Positions 33,746 to 45,500 of a DNA stretch of 64,000 bases are shown piece after piece (position 1 is the stretch's first letter; each line of letters opens with the position of its first letter). The notes beneath the pieces are model-generated. The model had not been told where the DNA came from and did not search any database. It saw only the letters and a list, made by a program, of their open reading frames with translations. Source of the stretch: Cyanophora paradoxa (taxonomy: Eukaryota > Glaucocystophyceae > Cyanophorales > Cyanophoraceae); contig QPMI01000399.1 in assembly GCA_004431415.1 (NCBI GenBank), positions 1 to 64,000 on the forward strand, given 5' to 3'. The translations under genes were made by a program, and so were the position numbers.

Positions 33746-34922
33746 AACAATATTATTTGTATTAAATTAATCTCCTCTAGCCGCGTTACCAGTCCAACTC
33801 CTCCCCTAATTAATTATATATTCCCTCTCCTCATTACATTGCTCTCTGGCCAACCAGGTCTCCCTAGAGCTGGTTATAGTGGGCCAGCCCATGGCCAAGC
33901 CGGCGAAACCCGGACAGCTGGGCGGGGCTGCAGCAGGCCGCCTACTGTACGCATGTGACAGCCGCGAGGGCGTCCACGAGGCTTCGCCGTACTTAGTGCT
34001 CCGCAGGAGCACGGATCTTGTTTATAATTAGTTATTAGTAGATTATTAATTACTTCCTCATAGAAGCGCGAAACCACGCGTTGAAGGAGCGCTGCCGCAC
34101 GTTTCTGGTGCTAAACACTCTCTTATAAGCTGCTTTAGCATTGCGAGTGCCCTCTATACCGGTATCTGTTTGGGGTCGAACACAGCTCGTTTTTTTTCTA
34201 AATCGACTCGACATGCCCGTTCTATGGGCAAGGGTAGCCGGCGATCGCGATAACTTTTCACCCGTCGCAGCACGGCTAGTCTCCTCGCAGCATGTTGTAG
34301 CCGGCAAGCTAGCGGGTAGAATGGTGCTAGCCCGGTCCCAGCCAGTCCCAGCCAGATTTCACTTTGACCGGATTTCAGCCGTGTTGGGTCGACCCGTAAA
34401 AAAACCGAGCTGTGAATAAAAGGGTTAAAGTGCGACCAAGGGGGTACTGGATGGTCTGGAGCTGCCGTCTGATCAGCTTATGAGCATTATATCAAGCTGC
34501 AGAAGTGCCCAGAAGGTCTCTAGACGTGTATAGAACTGCTTTATAGCGCTCTAGCATGCACAGATTCGTCATAGAGTGCATGCAAGAAATGGTGTGTCTG
34601 TGGGTACCCCCCTAAACTAATAAACGTTCCTAATAAGAGTGGCTGTTCTGGGACCTTATTAATAACGTATTATTAATTAGTTATTAATTAGCTAATAAAA
34701 AAGGTTATGAATAAAGTTCCCATCACTGGATAACTACCGAATCGACCTTCATCCGGTTTTCGGCCTGAGGGTAAACTAAGTTGAGGTGAAGCGAAGATTG
34801 CAAGCTTGTGGCCGGTTCAAGGGCGCGCGGCTCAGGCATCAGGGTACGGGATTCAGAAGCTTCCAGTTTGGCACCGGCCAGCTGCAGCTTTTGCGAATTC
34901 GAAGCAGCGTCGCAGCGAAGCC
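33746..34922. other. upstream region of the secreted-protein gene, no gene recognised
   Basis: Contains short frames without domains, a CCCAGCCAG repeat near 34340 and AT-rich ATTATTAATTAG repeats near 34660-34695. The last few hundred bases presumably hold the promoter and 5' UTR of the gene at 34923. Confidence 0.4.
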
Positions 34923-37900
34923 ATGGCGTCAGCCAGGATCGCCTGCGTGCTCCTCATTGTCGGGGCGCTTCTAGCCTCGAGGGCGGACGCGCAGGCCTGG
35001 CAGGGTAACCCGGTGTGGGTCTCGTGGATTTCGAGCACGCTGTGCAGGGCGGGCGCGTACTGCGCTGTCGGTTGGAACAGTGACACCTATGGCGACGCGG
35101 AAGTGTACCTCTGCGCCGCCGGCGTCACTTCGTACAGCCCCGGTAGCCCCGATTGCGTTTTTGTGAGTGGCCCAGCCATGCATTTGGTTCCCGTCGTCAA
35201 CTGCCAGTCATTCGTCAAGATCTAGAGCTTAGTAGCGATCGATCCAAGGGCCAGCAGGCCAGGGGACTGCCGCGGCCAGATGCATGCATACGGCCATGCT
35301 TTGGCCAGCTGTGAACGCAGCGTTGTCCCGCGCGGGGGCGATTTCGCGACTCATAATGACATGCGCCGCTTTTACGTGTGCAGGTTGCGAATAGAACATC
35401 GCAGCAGTCGGGCTATTACCTGGTCCCCAAGCTGCCCGACGAGAGCCACACGCTCCTCTGCCCCTCAGCCGGGTGCGCATGCACACGAGCCTTGCTAGCC
35501 CTGGGCCCAGGCCTGTTAGTGCTGACGTTCATGGTCACGTTGTGACTGGAAACGTAAAGACAGTGATCGCCTGCGGTCGCTTCGCTGCCACATAATGCAG
35601 TCATAGCGATAACTAGCGCTCATTATAGCCTCATATCGCCTACTTGCACGTGTTCGCAGGGGAGCGGACTGCGTGGTCAACTGGGTCGTGCGGTCTACGC
35701 TGTTCGGAGCGATTCAGGGGAATCGCTCGCTGACGCTCCAGCCGTACACGGGTGTGTATGCGTTGCTGTCGCTGTAATTTTGCGCTTGGTTGTTCTCATG
35801 CACGCGGGGCGCTCAGGCGATGTGAAACTGGTGATTGAGCTGATTGAGCCTACCAGCGCCTCCTGTGCTGTGGGGCAGTCGAACTGCTATGCGTCCTGGA
35901 AGAACTTTCCGAGCAACGGCATGCTGTACCTGTGCCCGGCAAACGTCACGAACCCCTATTTACCTTATACTCCAAACATGCCGCCCAACCCCTGTGTTTC
36001 GGTGCGAATCTCTCACAATCAGCGCTCTGCGCACTATAGCTAGACATTTTTAACTCAAGCCAATATCGAGACCGCATACGATCATAATTTCCTATGTTCT
36101 TAAATTATGAAGCCATGATCGCCTGTATATGTGCTCGAACGCGCGTTCTCTCCCTTGCCCCTGCGGCTGTCGCCCTTGAAAGCGGGTGACTGTCCGTGGA
36201 GTAATGGTGTGTGCGTGCAGCTCGGTATGGTGTGGAATAGCTTCCCGCTTAGCGCCTCGACCTTCGTTTACATCTGCGGACCGTCAGGGTGCGTCAGCGC
36301 TAGCGGCGTCCTTGTCTGTCGCTGCGGCCGCGGGCGCCTGCACCGATCGCGATGCCGACGCCTGCGGGCCCAGGAGCGCGTGCTCCGCGAATCTCGTGGT
36401 GGTGGGCACGGTGGAATTCAATTATCCGAACTACAACCTCACCGGGCACCGGCCAATCACCCTTTCTCCGCGTGCGGTTTTTGCTTTCCCGCAGAGACGG
36501 CTGCAGCCCCGGCCCCGGCCCGCACGTTGCACATCACGTCCGTATCTGAGAGTGATATTCTTTTGCAGCGACGTCCCCATTGTGGGTTGGGTCGGCATCC
36601 AGCACGCTGTGCAGGGCGGGCGCGTACTGTGCAGTTGACTGGACCGACACGAGGGTCTATGGCGACGCGGAAGTGTACCTCTGCGCCGCCGGCGTCACTT
36701 CGTACAGCCCCGGTAGCCCCGATTGCGTTTTTGTGAGTGGCCCAGCCATGCATTTGGTTCCCGTCGTCAACTGCCAGTCATTCGTCAAGATCTAGAGCTT
36801 AGTAGCGATCGATCCAAGGGCCAGCAGGCCAGGGGACTGCCGCGGCCAGATGCATGCATACGGCCATGCTTTGGCCAGCTGTGAACGCAGCGTTGTCCCG
36901 CGCGGGGGCGATTTCGCGACTCATAATGACATGCGCCGCTTTTACGTGTGCAGGTTGCGAATAGAACATCGCAGCAGTCGGGCTATTACCTGGTCCCCAA
37001 GCTGCCCGACGAGAGCCACACGCTCCTCTGCCCCTCAGCCGGGTGCGCATGCACACGAGCCTTGCTAGCCCTAGGCCCAGGCCTGTTAGCGCTGACGTTC
37101 ATGGTCACGTTGTGACTGGAAACGTAAAGACAGTGATCGCCTGCGGTCGCTTCGCTGCCACATAATGCAGTCATAGCGATAACTAGCGCTCATTATAGCC
37201 TCATATCGCCTACTTGCACGTGTTCGCAGGGGAGCGGACTGCGTGGTCAACTGGGTCGTGCGGTCTACGCTGTTCGGAGCGATTCAGGGGAATCGCTCGC
37301 TGACGCTCCAGCCGTACACGGGTGTGTATGCGTTGCTGTCACTGTAATTTTGCGCTTGGTTGTTCTCATGCATGCGGGGCGCTCAGGCGATGCGAAACTG
37401 GTGATTGAGCTGATTGAGCCTACCAGCGCCTCCTGTGCTGTGGGGCAGTCGAACTGCTATGCGTCCTGGAAGAACTTTCCGAGCAACGGCATGCTGTACC
37501 TGTGCCCGGCAAACGTCACGAACCCCTATTTACCTTATACTCCAAACATGCCGCCCAACCCCTGTGTTTCGGTGCGAATCCCTCACAATCAGCGCTCTGC
37601 GCACTATAGCTAGACATTTTTAACTCAAGCCAATATCGAGACCGCACACGATCATAATCTCCTATGTTCTTAAATTATGAAGCCATGATCGCCTGTATCT
37701 GTGCTCGAACGCGCGTTCTCTCCCTTGCCCCTGCGGCTGTCGCCCTTGAAAGCGGGTGACTGTCCGTGGAGTAATGGTGTGTGCGTGCAGCTCGGTATGG
37801 TGTGGAATAGCTTCCCGCTTAGCGCCTCGACCTTCGTTTACATCTGCGGACCGTCAGGGTGCGTCAGCGCTAGCGGCGTCCTTGTCTGTCGCTGCGGCCG

Positions 37901-40900
37901 CGGGCGCCTGCACCGATCGCGATGCCGACGCCTGCGGGCCCAGGAGCGCGTGCTCCGCGAATCTCGTGGTGGTGGGCATGGTGGAATTCAATTATCCGAA
38001 CTACAACCTCACCGGGCACCGGCCAATAACCCTTTCTCCACGTGCGGTTTTTGCTTTTCCGCAGAGATGGCTGCAGCCCCGGCCCCGGCCCGCACGTTGC
38101 ACATCACATCCGTATCTGAGAGTGATATTCTTTTGCAGCGACGTCCCCATTGTGGGTTGGGTCGGCATCCAGCACGCTGTGCAGGGCGGGCGCGTACTGC
38201 GCTGTCGGTTGGAACAGTGACACCTATGGCGACGCGGAAGTGTACCTCTGCGCCGCCGGCGTCACTTCGTACAGCCCCGGTAGCCCCGATTGCGTTTTTG
38301 TGAGTGGCCCAGCCATGCATTTGGTTCCCGTCGTCAACTGCCAGTCATTCGTCAAGATCTAGAGCTTAGTAGCGATCGATCCAAGGGCCAGCAGGCCAGG
38401 GGACTGCCGCGGCCAGATGCATGCATACGGCCATGCTTTGGCCAGCTGTGAACGCAGCGTTGTCCCGCGCGGGGGCGATTTCGCGACTCATAATGACATG
38501 CGCCGCTTTTACGTGTGCAGGTTGCGAATAGAACATCGCAGCAGTCGGGCTATTACCTGGTCCCCAAGCTGCCCGACGAGAGCCACACGCTCCTCTGCCC
38601 TCAGCCGGGTGCGCATGCACACGAGCCTTGCTAGCCCTAGGCCCAGGCCTGTTAGCGCTGACGTTCATGGTCACGTTGTGACTGGAAACGTAAAGACAGT
38701 GATCGCCTGCGGTCGCTTCGCTGCCACATAATGCAGTCATAGCGATAACTAGCGCTCATTATAGCCTCATATCGCCTACTTGCACGTGTTCGCAGGGGAG
38801 CGGACTGCGTGGTCAACTGGGTCGTGCGGTCTACGCTGTTCGGAGCGATTCAGGGGAATCGCTCGCTGACGCTCCAGCCGTACACGGGTGTGTATGCGTT
38901 GCTGTCGCTGTAATTTTGCGCTTGGTTGTTCTCATGCACGCGGGGCGCTCAGGCGATGTGAAACTGGTGATTGAGCTGATTGAGCCTACCAGCGCCTCCT
39001 GTGCTGTGGGGCAGTCGAACTGCTATGCGTCCTGGAAGAACTTTCCGAGCAACGGCATGCTGTACCTGTGCCCGGCAAACGTCACGAACCCCTATTTACC
39101 TTATACTCCAAACATGCCGCCCAACCCCTGTGTTTCGGTGCGAATCTCTCACAATCAGCGCTCTGCGCACTATAGCTAGACATTTTTAACTCAAGCCAAT
39201 ATCGAGACCGCATACGATCATAATTTCCTATGTTCTTAAATTATGAAGCCATGATCGCCTGTATATGTGCTCGAACGCGCGTTCTCTCCCTTGCCCCTGC
39301 GGCTGTCGCCCTTGAAAGCGGGTGACTGTCCGTGGAGTAATGGTGTGTGTGCGCAGCTCGGCATGGTGTGGAATAGCTTCCCGCTTAGGGCCTCGACCTT
39401 CGTTTACATCTGCGGACCGTCAGGGTGCGTCAGCGCTAGCGGCGTCCTTGTCTGTCGCTGCGGCCGCGGGCGCCTGCACCGATCGCGATGCCGACGCCTG
39501 CGGGCCCAGGAGCGCGTGCTCCGCGAATCTCGTGGTGGTGGGCACAGACTACCTTTTTCTGAACTACAACCTCACCGGGCACCGACCCGTTGCTCTGCTG
39601 CCACGTGCGTGCTGTATGACCCATGCCTATGTGAACGCTTGTCGAAGTCTTCTTCGTACGCGTGAGTCGGCGTCACGCCTGCAGTGGTCCCGCTGCAGGG
39701 CCAGCTCCTGCTGGGCGGGTCGTCTTCCACGCGAGTGACCTGCTCAGCCGGCTCGCCCTGCACCGTCTCGTGGTCCTTGTCGTACCCCACTGCCGATGTC
39801 TATGTCTGCCCCGCGTTCCTCGTCGCCTACGCACCCCAGTGCTCCCTGGTCCGTCTTAGATCTAGATCTAGAGCTGCTCTGCTGCTGATCCTGCTCAGCA
39901 TCTGATCGCGATCCTGCGTGCCCGTGCCTCCGGCAGGTCTACTCCGCGTTCTCGAGCTCCGCCACCCTCTACCTGTCTTCTGGCCTCTACCTCGACATGT
40001 GCCCGGGCGTGGACGGCAGGCGAGTCCGACTTGAATCTACTCGTCGCCTTCACCTTCTTAATATATCTAGCTGATCCTGATTCGCGTACCCCGACCTGGA
40101 GAGAAAGTAGGTAGCGGGCTCCTGCCCGCTGGGCGCCTCTCCGGCTGCCGCGAATCGCCTCGGCGGTGCCTTTAGCCCTCCTCTAGCTGGTTAGCCGCGC
40201 GTCCGTTAGGAATCCGCTCCGTGGGTCGGTTCGGCGAGCTACTCCGGCGGACACCAGCGGCGGCTTCAGCAGCTGCTCTCTCGTTCAGCCCAAGCACTTT
40301 TCTGCGGCAGCGATCGGCCGCCCGCGGCTATGGGGCCGGCGACCTGCGCTGCGCCCGCGCAGATGATCGTCGGTCGTGTGAGTGCACGCCCGCGTCGCGG
40401 CCGTGGGCGTCGCGGCCGCACAGATGCTTGGATTCCTGGCGAGGCGACGTGCTTCTGAGCACTCGGGCGGCCCGGGGCCTCCCAACCCCCGCCGCAGCGG
40501 ACTCCCCGTGCGCGCGCGCGCCAGCTGGAGGAGGTATCTCTCGGCCGAGGAGCACAGGTCGCCGGCTGCGGCCGGCGATGCTGTGCGCCCGCCGGTTTTC
40601 ACCCGGGCTCTCACGGGCTCCGGTTTCCGGCCCTCCCTGGGGTTAGTCGGCTTTGCTCTCTTAGTGCGCTTCTTCCCTGCCAAATTGAGGGCTATAGTTC
40701 AGGCTCAGCCGCTTCGACCTCATCCTCGCTTATACATCGGTCCTCTCTGTAGGCGGCCTTGTCCTGAGGGGGGTTATAGTAGCTCTGCTCTGCTTCGGCT
40801 CTCTAGGCAGGTGTAGGCAGTGTTTCTAGGCAGGTATAGGCCCCTTTCTCCAGTACAATAGCTCCACCCGGTCCGATGTCCGAAAGGCTTGTTCCCGTAG

Positions 40901-41232
40901 GCTCATCTCTCGACTTGACACAGATGGACACTGCAGTCATATCCCTAGCCATTTGTCTCGGTGTGTGCGAATTCATTTGTTAAGATATCTAGCTGATCCT
41001 GATGTGAACCGAGCGCTCGACTCGATCGTGAGCTGATATCGGCGCGCGCAGGTCGCCGTGCCAGGCGAACCTCGTCGTCGTCTCGCGCGTCCCGGGCGCT
41101 GAGACCTCCGGCTACGCCGCGCTGGCCCTCTACCCCTTTGGCATGGCCCCCGCACCCGTGCTCAGGGCCGCCGCCAGCCTCTGCGTCAAGTACCCAATGC
41201 TCGGGGGCGGCTGCCGGCAGCTCCAGATCTAG
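34923..41232 (+). CDS. secreted cysteine-rich repeat protein, multi-exon, expanded by internal duplication
   Basis: Starts MASARIACVLLIVGALLAS, a signal peptide with likely cleavage after RADAQA. Exon set of unit 1: A 34923-35162, B 35384-35472, C 35660-35751, D 35817-36001, E about 36183-36288, F 36374 to about 36474. It repeats in units 2 and 3 (for example B 36954-37042, D 37387-37571; B 38521, D 38953-39137). Most exons carry a module with C-x3-G-x1-2-C, then an aromatic and a VYLC-like strand: LCRAGAYCAV, SCAVGQSNCYASW, TCSAGSPCTVSW. This resembles Ig-like/KNH-type beta-sandwich modules of extracellular proteins, by pattern only. Further exons at about 39685-39859 and 39940-40020 continue the pattern, and a final exon at about 41050-41232 ends CVKYPMLGGGCRQLQI. 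The D-E phase is unresolved. Likely secreted or cell-wall protein. Confidence 0.65.
35034..39545 (+). repeat. three tandem ~1.57-kb intragenic duplications
   Basis: Units begin at AGCACGCTGTGCAGGGCGGG: 35034, 36601 and 38171 (steps 1567 and 1570). Exons and introns are near-identical, with only scattered substitutions, so the duplications are recent or homogenised by conversion. The third unit diverges inside exon F near 39545. Confidence 0.9.
40082..40984 (-). mobile_element. 903-bp retroposon-like insertion containing R1, 19-bp target duplication
   Basis: Flanked by perfect direct repeats ATATCTAGCTGATCCTGAT at 40063-40081 and 40985-41003. The inserted minus strand begins with the R1 end (AATGAATTCGCACACACCG) and continues into GC-rich sequence. 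It interrupts an intron-like part of the secreted-protein gene. Long target duplications of variable length are typical of target-primed reverse transcription. No coding domain seen. Confidence 0.8.
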
Positions 41233-41621
41233 ATCCAGCTGCCCAGAAGCTTAAGTGCCTACTTACATCATGGCATTTTATTCATAATCACAATACATTT
41301 AGTGTCAGTTTCAGCAGTTCAGGAGAGGTTCAGAAGTACTAGTGCAGTTCAGGTGGCGAAACAATGATGATTGATGATTTGATGATTTTCGCCAAGTTCG
41401 ATATGATTTGATGATTTGATGTGTGTGATCATGATCATGAGCCCGGCCAGCTTTTGTGATTCTTCTCATCAGAGCTCGAGTCTGACTGTCCTTTTGCCTG
41501 CTGTTGATCCGCCTGGTCCGCTTTCAAATTCTGCTCTCTCGTCTGCTCTGCCCTTACGTATACCGTAGTAGACAAAGCTCTCTAGTTCTTCAATTCTTCA
41601 TTAGCTCTTCGGGCATAAATG

Positions 41622-42000
41622 AATTCGCACACACCGAGACAAATGGCTATAGATGGAACTGAGGTGTCCATCTGTGTCAAGTCGAGAGATGAGCCTACGG
41701 GACTAAGCCTTTCGGACATCGGACCGGGTGGAGCTCGGATGTGGAAGTAACTGGAGATGCTACCCCGGGGACTAAGTCTAGAGCTGCAGCACAGGAAAGA
41801 TCCTACGTATACGCGGGAAAGGGAGTGACTACCCAGGGACGAGAATAGAAATCAGAGGTGGGCAGCGAAGTGAGCTGCAGCTGTAGCTAGCGCTATGCCT
41901 AGTAAGCTAGGGCCTCCGAGAAGGCGCACTATAATCTAAACCTCCCTGTACACGCTAGCGTACGGCCCGCCGTGTCGTCGGCACGGCGGTCGGGTCGGGG
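41622..42000 (+). repeat. dispersed repeat R1, copy in plus orientation
   Basis: Starts AATGAATTCGCACACACCGA, then AACTGAGGTGTCCATCTGTG, and ends GCCGTGTCGTCGGCAC. Matches 6480-6515 plus 8568-8912, and lies inverted to the R1 in the 903-bp insertion. Confidence 0.85.
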
Positions 42001-42651
42001 GCTCGCTCGTCCGAGAGCAAGCCTGGTGGAGCCGCCGGGCTCAGGGCATCCGGGAAGGTTGGTCGGGGTAAGGGGGACGGGGCAGGGAGGAGGGCACGGC
42101 ATGGGCGACGTTGGGCGTGGGACAGGACGGGGGAGGACCGGGTCGGGCAGCCGCGGTCGGGAGAAGGGAGGCTCCAGTGGCGCGTTCCGCCGGGCTTCCA
42201 GCCGCCCGCCGACCGCCTCCCCCCGCCGCGGGCAATGACGAGCCCCTCCGCGGCGGTCCGACCGCCCCGGCCTGGCGCGTGGCCGGGCAGGCGCCGGTGG
42301 GTTCAGCGGCCGACCGACGACCTTCCACCTGGCAGCTCGCACCACCGTCCCCTCCCTGGGTAGCGGGAGATCAGCAGAACGGTGAGGGCGGAGAGGGTGG
42401 GGGAGGGGCCGTGGGGAAGGGCGACTGGGCAACGGGCGAGAGAGGGCAGGGGGGCAAGAGCAGCGGTGGCGGCGGGAGGCGAGCGTGTCGGCGGTAGCGA
42501 GAGAGGTGTGGAGGCGCAGGTCGCGCAGGCGACGGCGGGTCGGCGGCGGGCGCGAGGCCCAGCGAGCGGCCGTAGGTGATAGGTTGAGAGTGAGGTCGTC
42601 AGTGGGCGTAGTGATGGAGTCTCCGTGTCTCCGCGTCTCCTCCAGTGGTAG
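42001..42651. other. GC-rich stretch, no supported gene
   Basis: A long minus-strand open frame made mostly of Pro, Arg, Ala and Leu covers it, but equally long frames exist on the plus strand. Composition explains both. Confidence 0.45.
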
Positions 42652-42670
42652 CCCCCCCCCCCCCCCCCCC
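42652..42670 (+). repeat. C19 homopolymer at the 3' border of LINE copy B
   Basis: Read on the LINE strand this is a G19 tail directly after the last recognisable LINE sequence. Confidence 0.8.
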
Positions 42671-42679
42671 ATCCCCCTA

Positions 42680-45500
42680 CGAGGGTAGGTTAATCGTCCG
42701 GGGGGGGCAGGCTCCAGGGGCGGACCTTGGTGCTGTCGTAGAGTTCTTGGGCTTGAAGCGCTGCCTTCCATCCTCGGTATTCCGGCGTGCAGTCCGCGTT
42801 CTGGGCTGCGCGGAGTTCGTTATGGAGGTGCAGGGGCCGTCGCAGGCGGGGCAGTATTCTATCGGGGCACGAGGGCCGCGGGCGCGCTCTTTAGCTCTAG
42901 CCCCTGTGCGGCGCGGGCGCGGGCGGCGTTTGGAGGCCTGGGAGATGCGACAGTCCTTCTCCCATGCGGCGTTGGTTGCACACCTGTCAGACCAGAGCCG
43001 ACGCGCGCGTTCTATTAGCATCTGGCGCACGCGCTTAGCCGTGCGGGGTGCGCGGCGCGGGTCGAGGTCGAGCCGACGGATCAGGTCGCTTTCGAGCGAT
43101 GTAGGAGCGACGCCCTGGAGTACCCAGAGCCGCGGGAAGACGGTCGGGTCGTCGTCGAGTCTGCGCGCTGCGGCGTCATCGTCAGCTACGCGTAGGTAGG
43201 CGGGCACAAGACCGGAAGCGAGCGCCAGCGTGGGATCGACGTTTTTGGGCTGGGGCCGTGAGCCTCGCGGTGGACGCGCCGCAGGAAGCGATTCAGCTCA
43301 CGGGCGGTCTCCGCGCGGTGCGCCACTGCATGGGGCCCCGGGCACAGGAAGACGTGCGTGTATGTCTCTGCTGGGCCCGCGGTGAGAGCTGTGGGGGCCG
43401 CGCGCTGTCGGCTAGGGCCGGCTTGCACGAGCTGCTCGCTCGCCTCCGACGAGTTCGCTCGATTCCGCCGGGCACATGGAGTCCTCGTGGCGCAAGCCGC
43501 GCAGCGGCCGCCCGGGTTGTAGGCTGCGTAGAGGTCGGGCCTATCCCGTACCCGGACTTCGTTCGCTGGGAGCGAGCTGCAGATCAATTGGGTCCTGAAC
43601 TTGAAGAGCGCGTTGCGAGCTCCGCTCGCGCCGCGGAACCTGGGTCCTACGGTCGTCTCAGCATACAGGCCGCCGATGTCTGCCCCGGCGTTTCCGCGGC
43701 GTAGAACTGCTCCAGCCAGTGGTTGTTGAGCCCAGGCGAAGTGCGTGTGATGCTCATGTAAGGTGTCCATGTGTTCCTTCGGGTCGCCTTCCACCCGTCG
43801 CACGGTGCCGTCCCCGTTACCGATTGTGAGGACGGCTGGCATGCTGAACTCCGGCGGCAGGAAGACGGGCTCGTGAAGGCTCTCTGCAGGGAGTTGTTCG
43901 TCGGCTGTGCGATTCGCAAGAGCGTCGGCAACGTCATTGTGCAGGTCGCGCGCTTCGCCTTGCGCGTGCGCCTTCACTTTCACCAGCGTGAGCGGCCGCC
44001 CCCTCAAATCTAGTTGGGCCCTGAGTTTACGCCACGCGTATAGTTCGGCAGAGCAGACGTGCCGGATGTACTCCCGCGGGCTACGCTGGGCGGCGTCGAG
44101 AACAAATTCCCTACACCAGCGGATCGCATTCTGGTTGTCGATGTGGACCACGGCTCCGAACGGGGAGAGTATGTCCGCCGTAAGCACTGCCTGTAACTCC
44201 GCTTTGTTGATCTCCTGCGTCCCACTCAGGCGGGCGCGAAAGTTGGGAAAGACTTCCGGCGGGTGGAGGCTCGCGCCAGTGCGCAGGTGACGCGCGGGCC
44301 AGTGGATCGCATAAGCTCCGCGCGCTAGGGTCGTCTGACCGTCCAGCAGGCTCCCGTCCGTCCAGGCCAGGGCCGGCGCGGCCGCCTCGTAGGTCCCGTC
44401 AGTGGCGGCTTCAGCTTCCCGCAGCTCGCGGCGGAGGCTCGCTTCCAGCCCATCCCACGCCTGCAGGAAGGTCGCCCAGGAGTCTTCGTCCCTCAGTGCG
44501 TAGTAGTATTTCCGTGCCTGCCTAGGGGTAATCGGGGCCGCCTCGTCTTGCGGCAGGTGCAGCGGCTCCGGCGGGTCCGCTTCCAGCTCGGCGAGGCGGG
44601 CGGCATCCTCGGGCGAGAGGGAGTGCCACTGCACGCGATCGTCCCCTTCTTGCCTGGCTTGCAGCAGCATCCGCCATCGGTGCGCATCCATCGCCGCCGC
44701 CGCTGCCCGTGCGGGGTGAAAGTATTCAAGCAGGCCTTGGCGCGAGAGTACTTTGCGGCTGGCGCGACCTGAGCGGGTGGAGGTCTGGCCCTCACACTCG
44801 GCCGCGGGCACGTCGTCGTGCTCAATTGTGGACACGGCGCCAGGTACGGCTCCAGCGCGGCGGCATGTTCGACCCAGCCCCCGACCGAGGTCCCGTGCTC
44901 CCTGCGTCGTCGCAGGTGCTCGTCGCCCGGCAGGCCGCGCCGGCGGCTCGCGGGCATGTGTGATCGTCGTGCCAGTGCCGCCGGCCCTCCCCGGGTATGA
45001 TATTGTAGCGGCGCTGCGCAAGGGGCGGCTCCCGGATTTCGTGCTGACAGTGTCCATCGCAGCGGCAGTAGGCGCCGTCGGCGATCGGGTCCGCTTCTTC
45101 CGGGACAGGGATCCAGTGTTCGAGACGGCATTCCGTCGCAACAAGGCGGCCCGGCTCGGAGTCCGCCGTACGGAGGCGGCCGACGTGGGGCGGTATCGTC
45201 GCATCGTGAATGGTCGCCAGGTCGTAGTAGCAGACGAAATCGTCCGGTCGGTGAATGTATTTCTTAGCTCCGCCTGGCAGCTGCGCCATGGCTGATGGTG
45301 GGGTACCGGGGGCTGCCTCATCGGGTACCGAAGGGCACCCTTGCCACTAGCGTCTAGCGTCAGAGCCTTGGCGAGGGTCTTCCACCAGGAAGGAGCGGCC
45401 CAGGGCAGGGTGTCGCGAGGGGCTCGGAGGTGCAGGTCCCGCCAGGTGCAGAGGCGCTCACCGTCGCGCGCCGTGACAGAGGACATCCAGTACATGCCTG
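42680..45500 (-). pseudogene. LINE copy B linker, RNase H and C-terminal Cys-rich region
   Basis: After the RT the frame changes three times. A linker (45290-44830) reads VCYYDLATIHDA, ECRLEHWIPVPEEADPIAD and CRCDGHCQHEI, a possible metal site. RNase H follows: ALAWTDGSLLDG (first Asp), INKAELQAVLTADI (Glu), VVHIDNQNAIRWC (Asp) and VKAHAQGEARDLHNDVADAL (His and last Asp), so the DEDD-type set is complete. The C-terminus has CAACATRTPC, THVFLCPGPHAVAH and finally EYCPACDGPC near 42850. RNase H removes template RNA after first-strand synthesis. Confidence 0.85.

Noticed and set aside
41929-42771. 280-codon minus-strand frame before LINE copy B
   Set aside because: Pro/Arg/Ala-rich, overlaps plus-strand frames of equal quality, and runs into a homopolymer and the LINE end.
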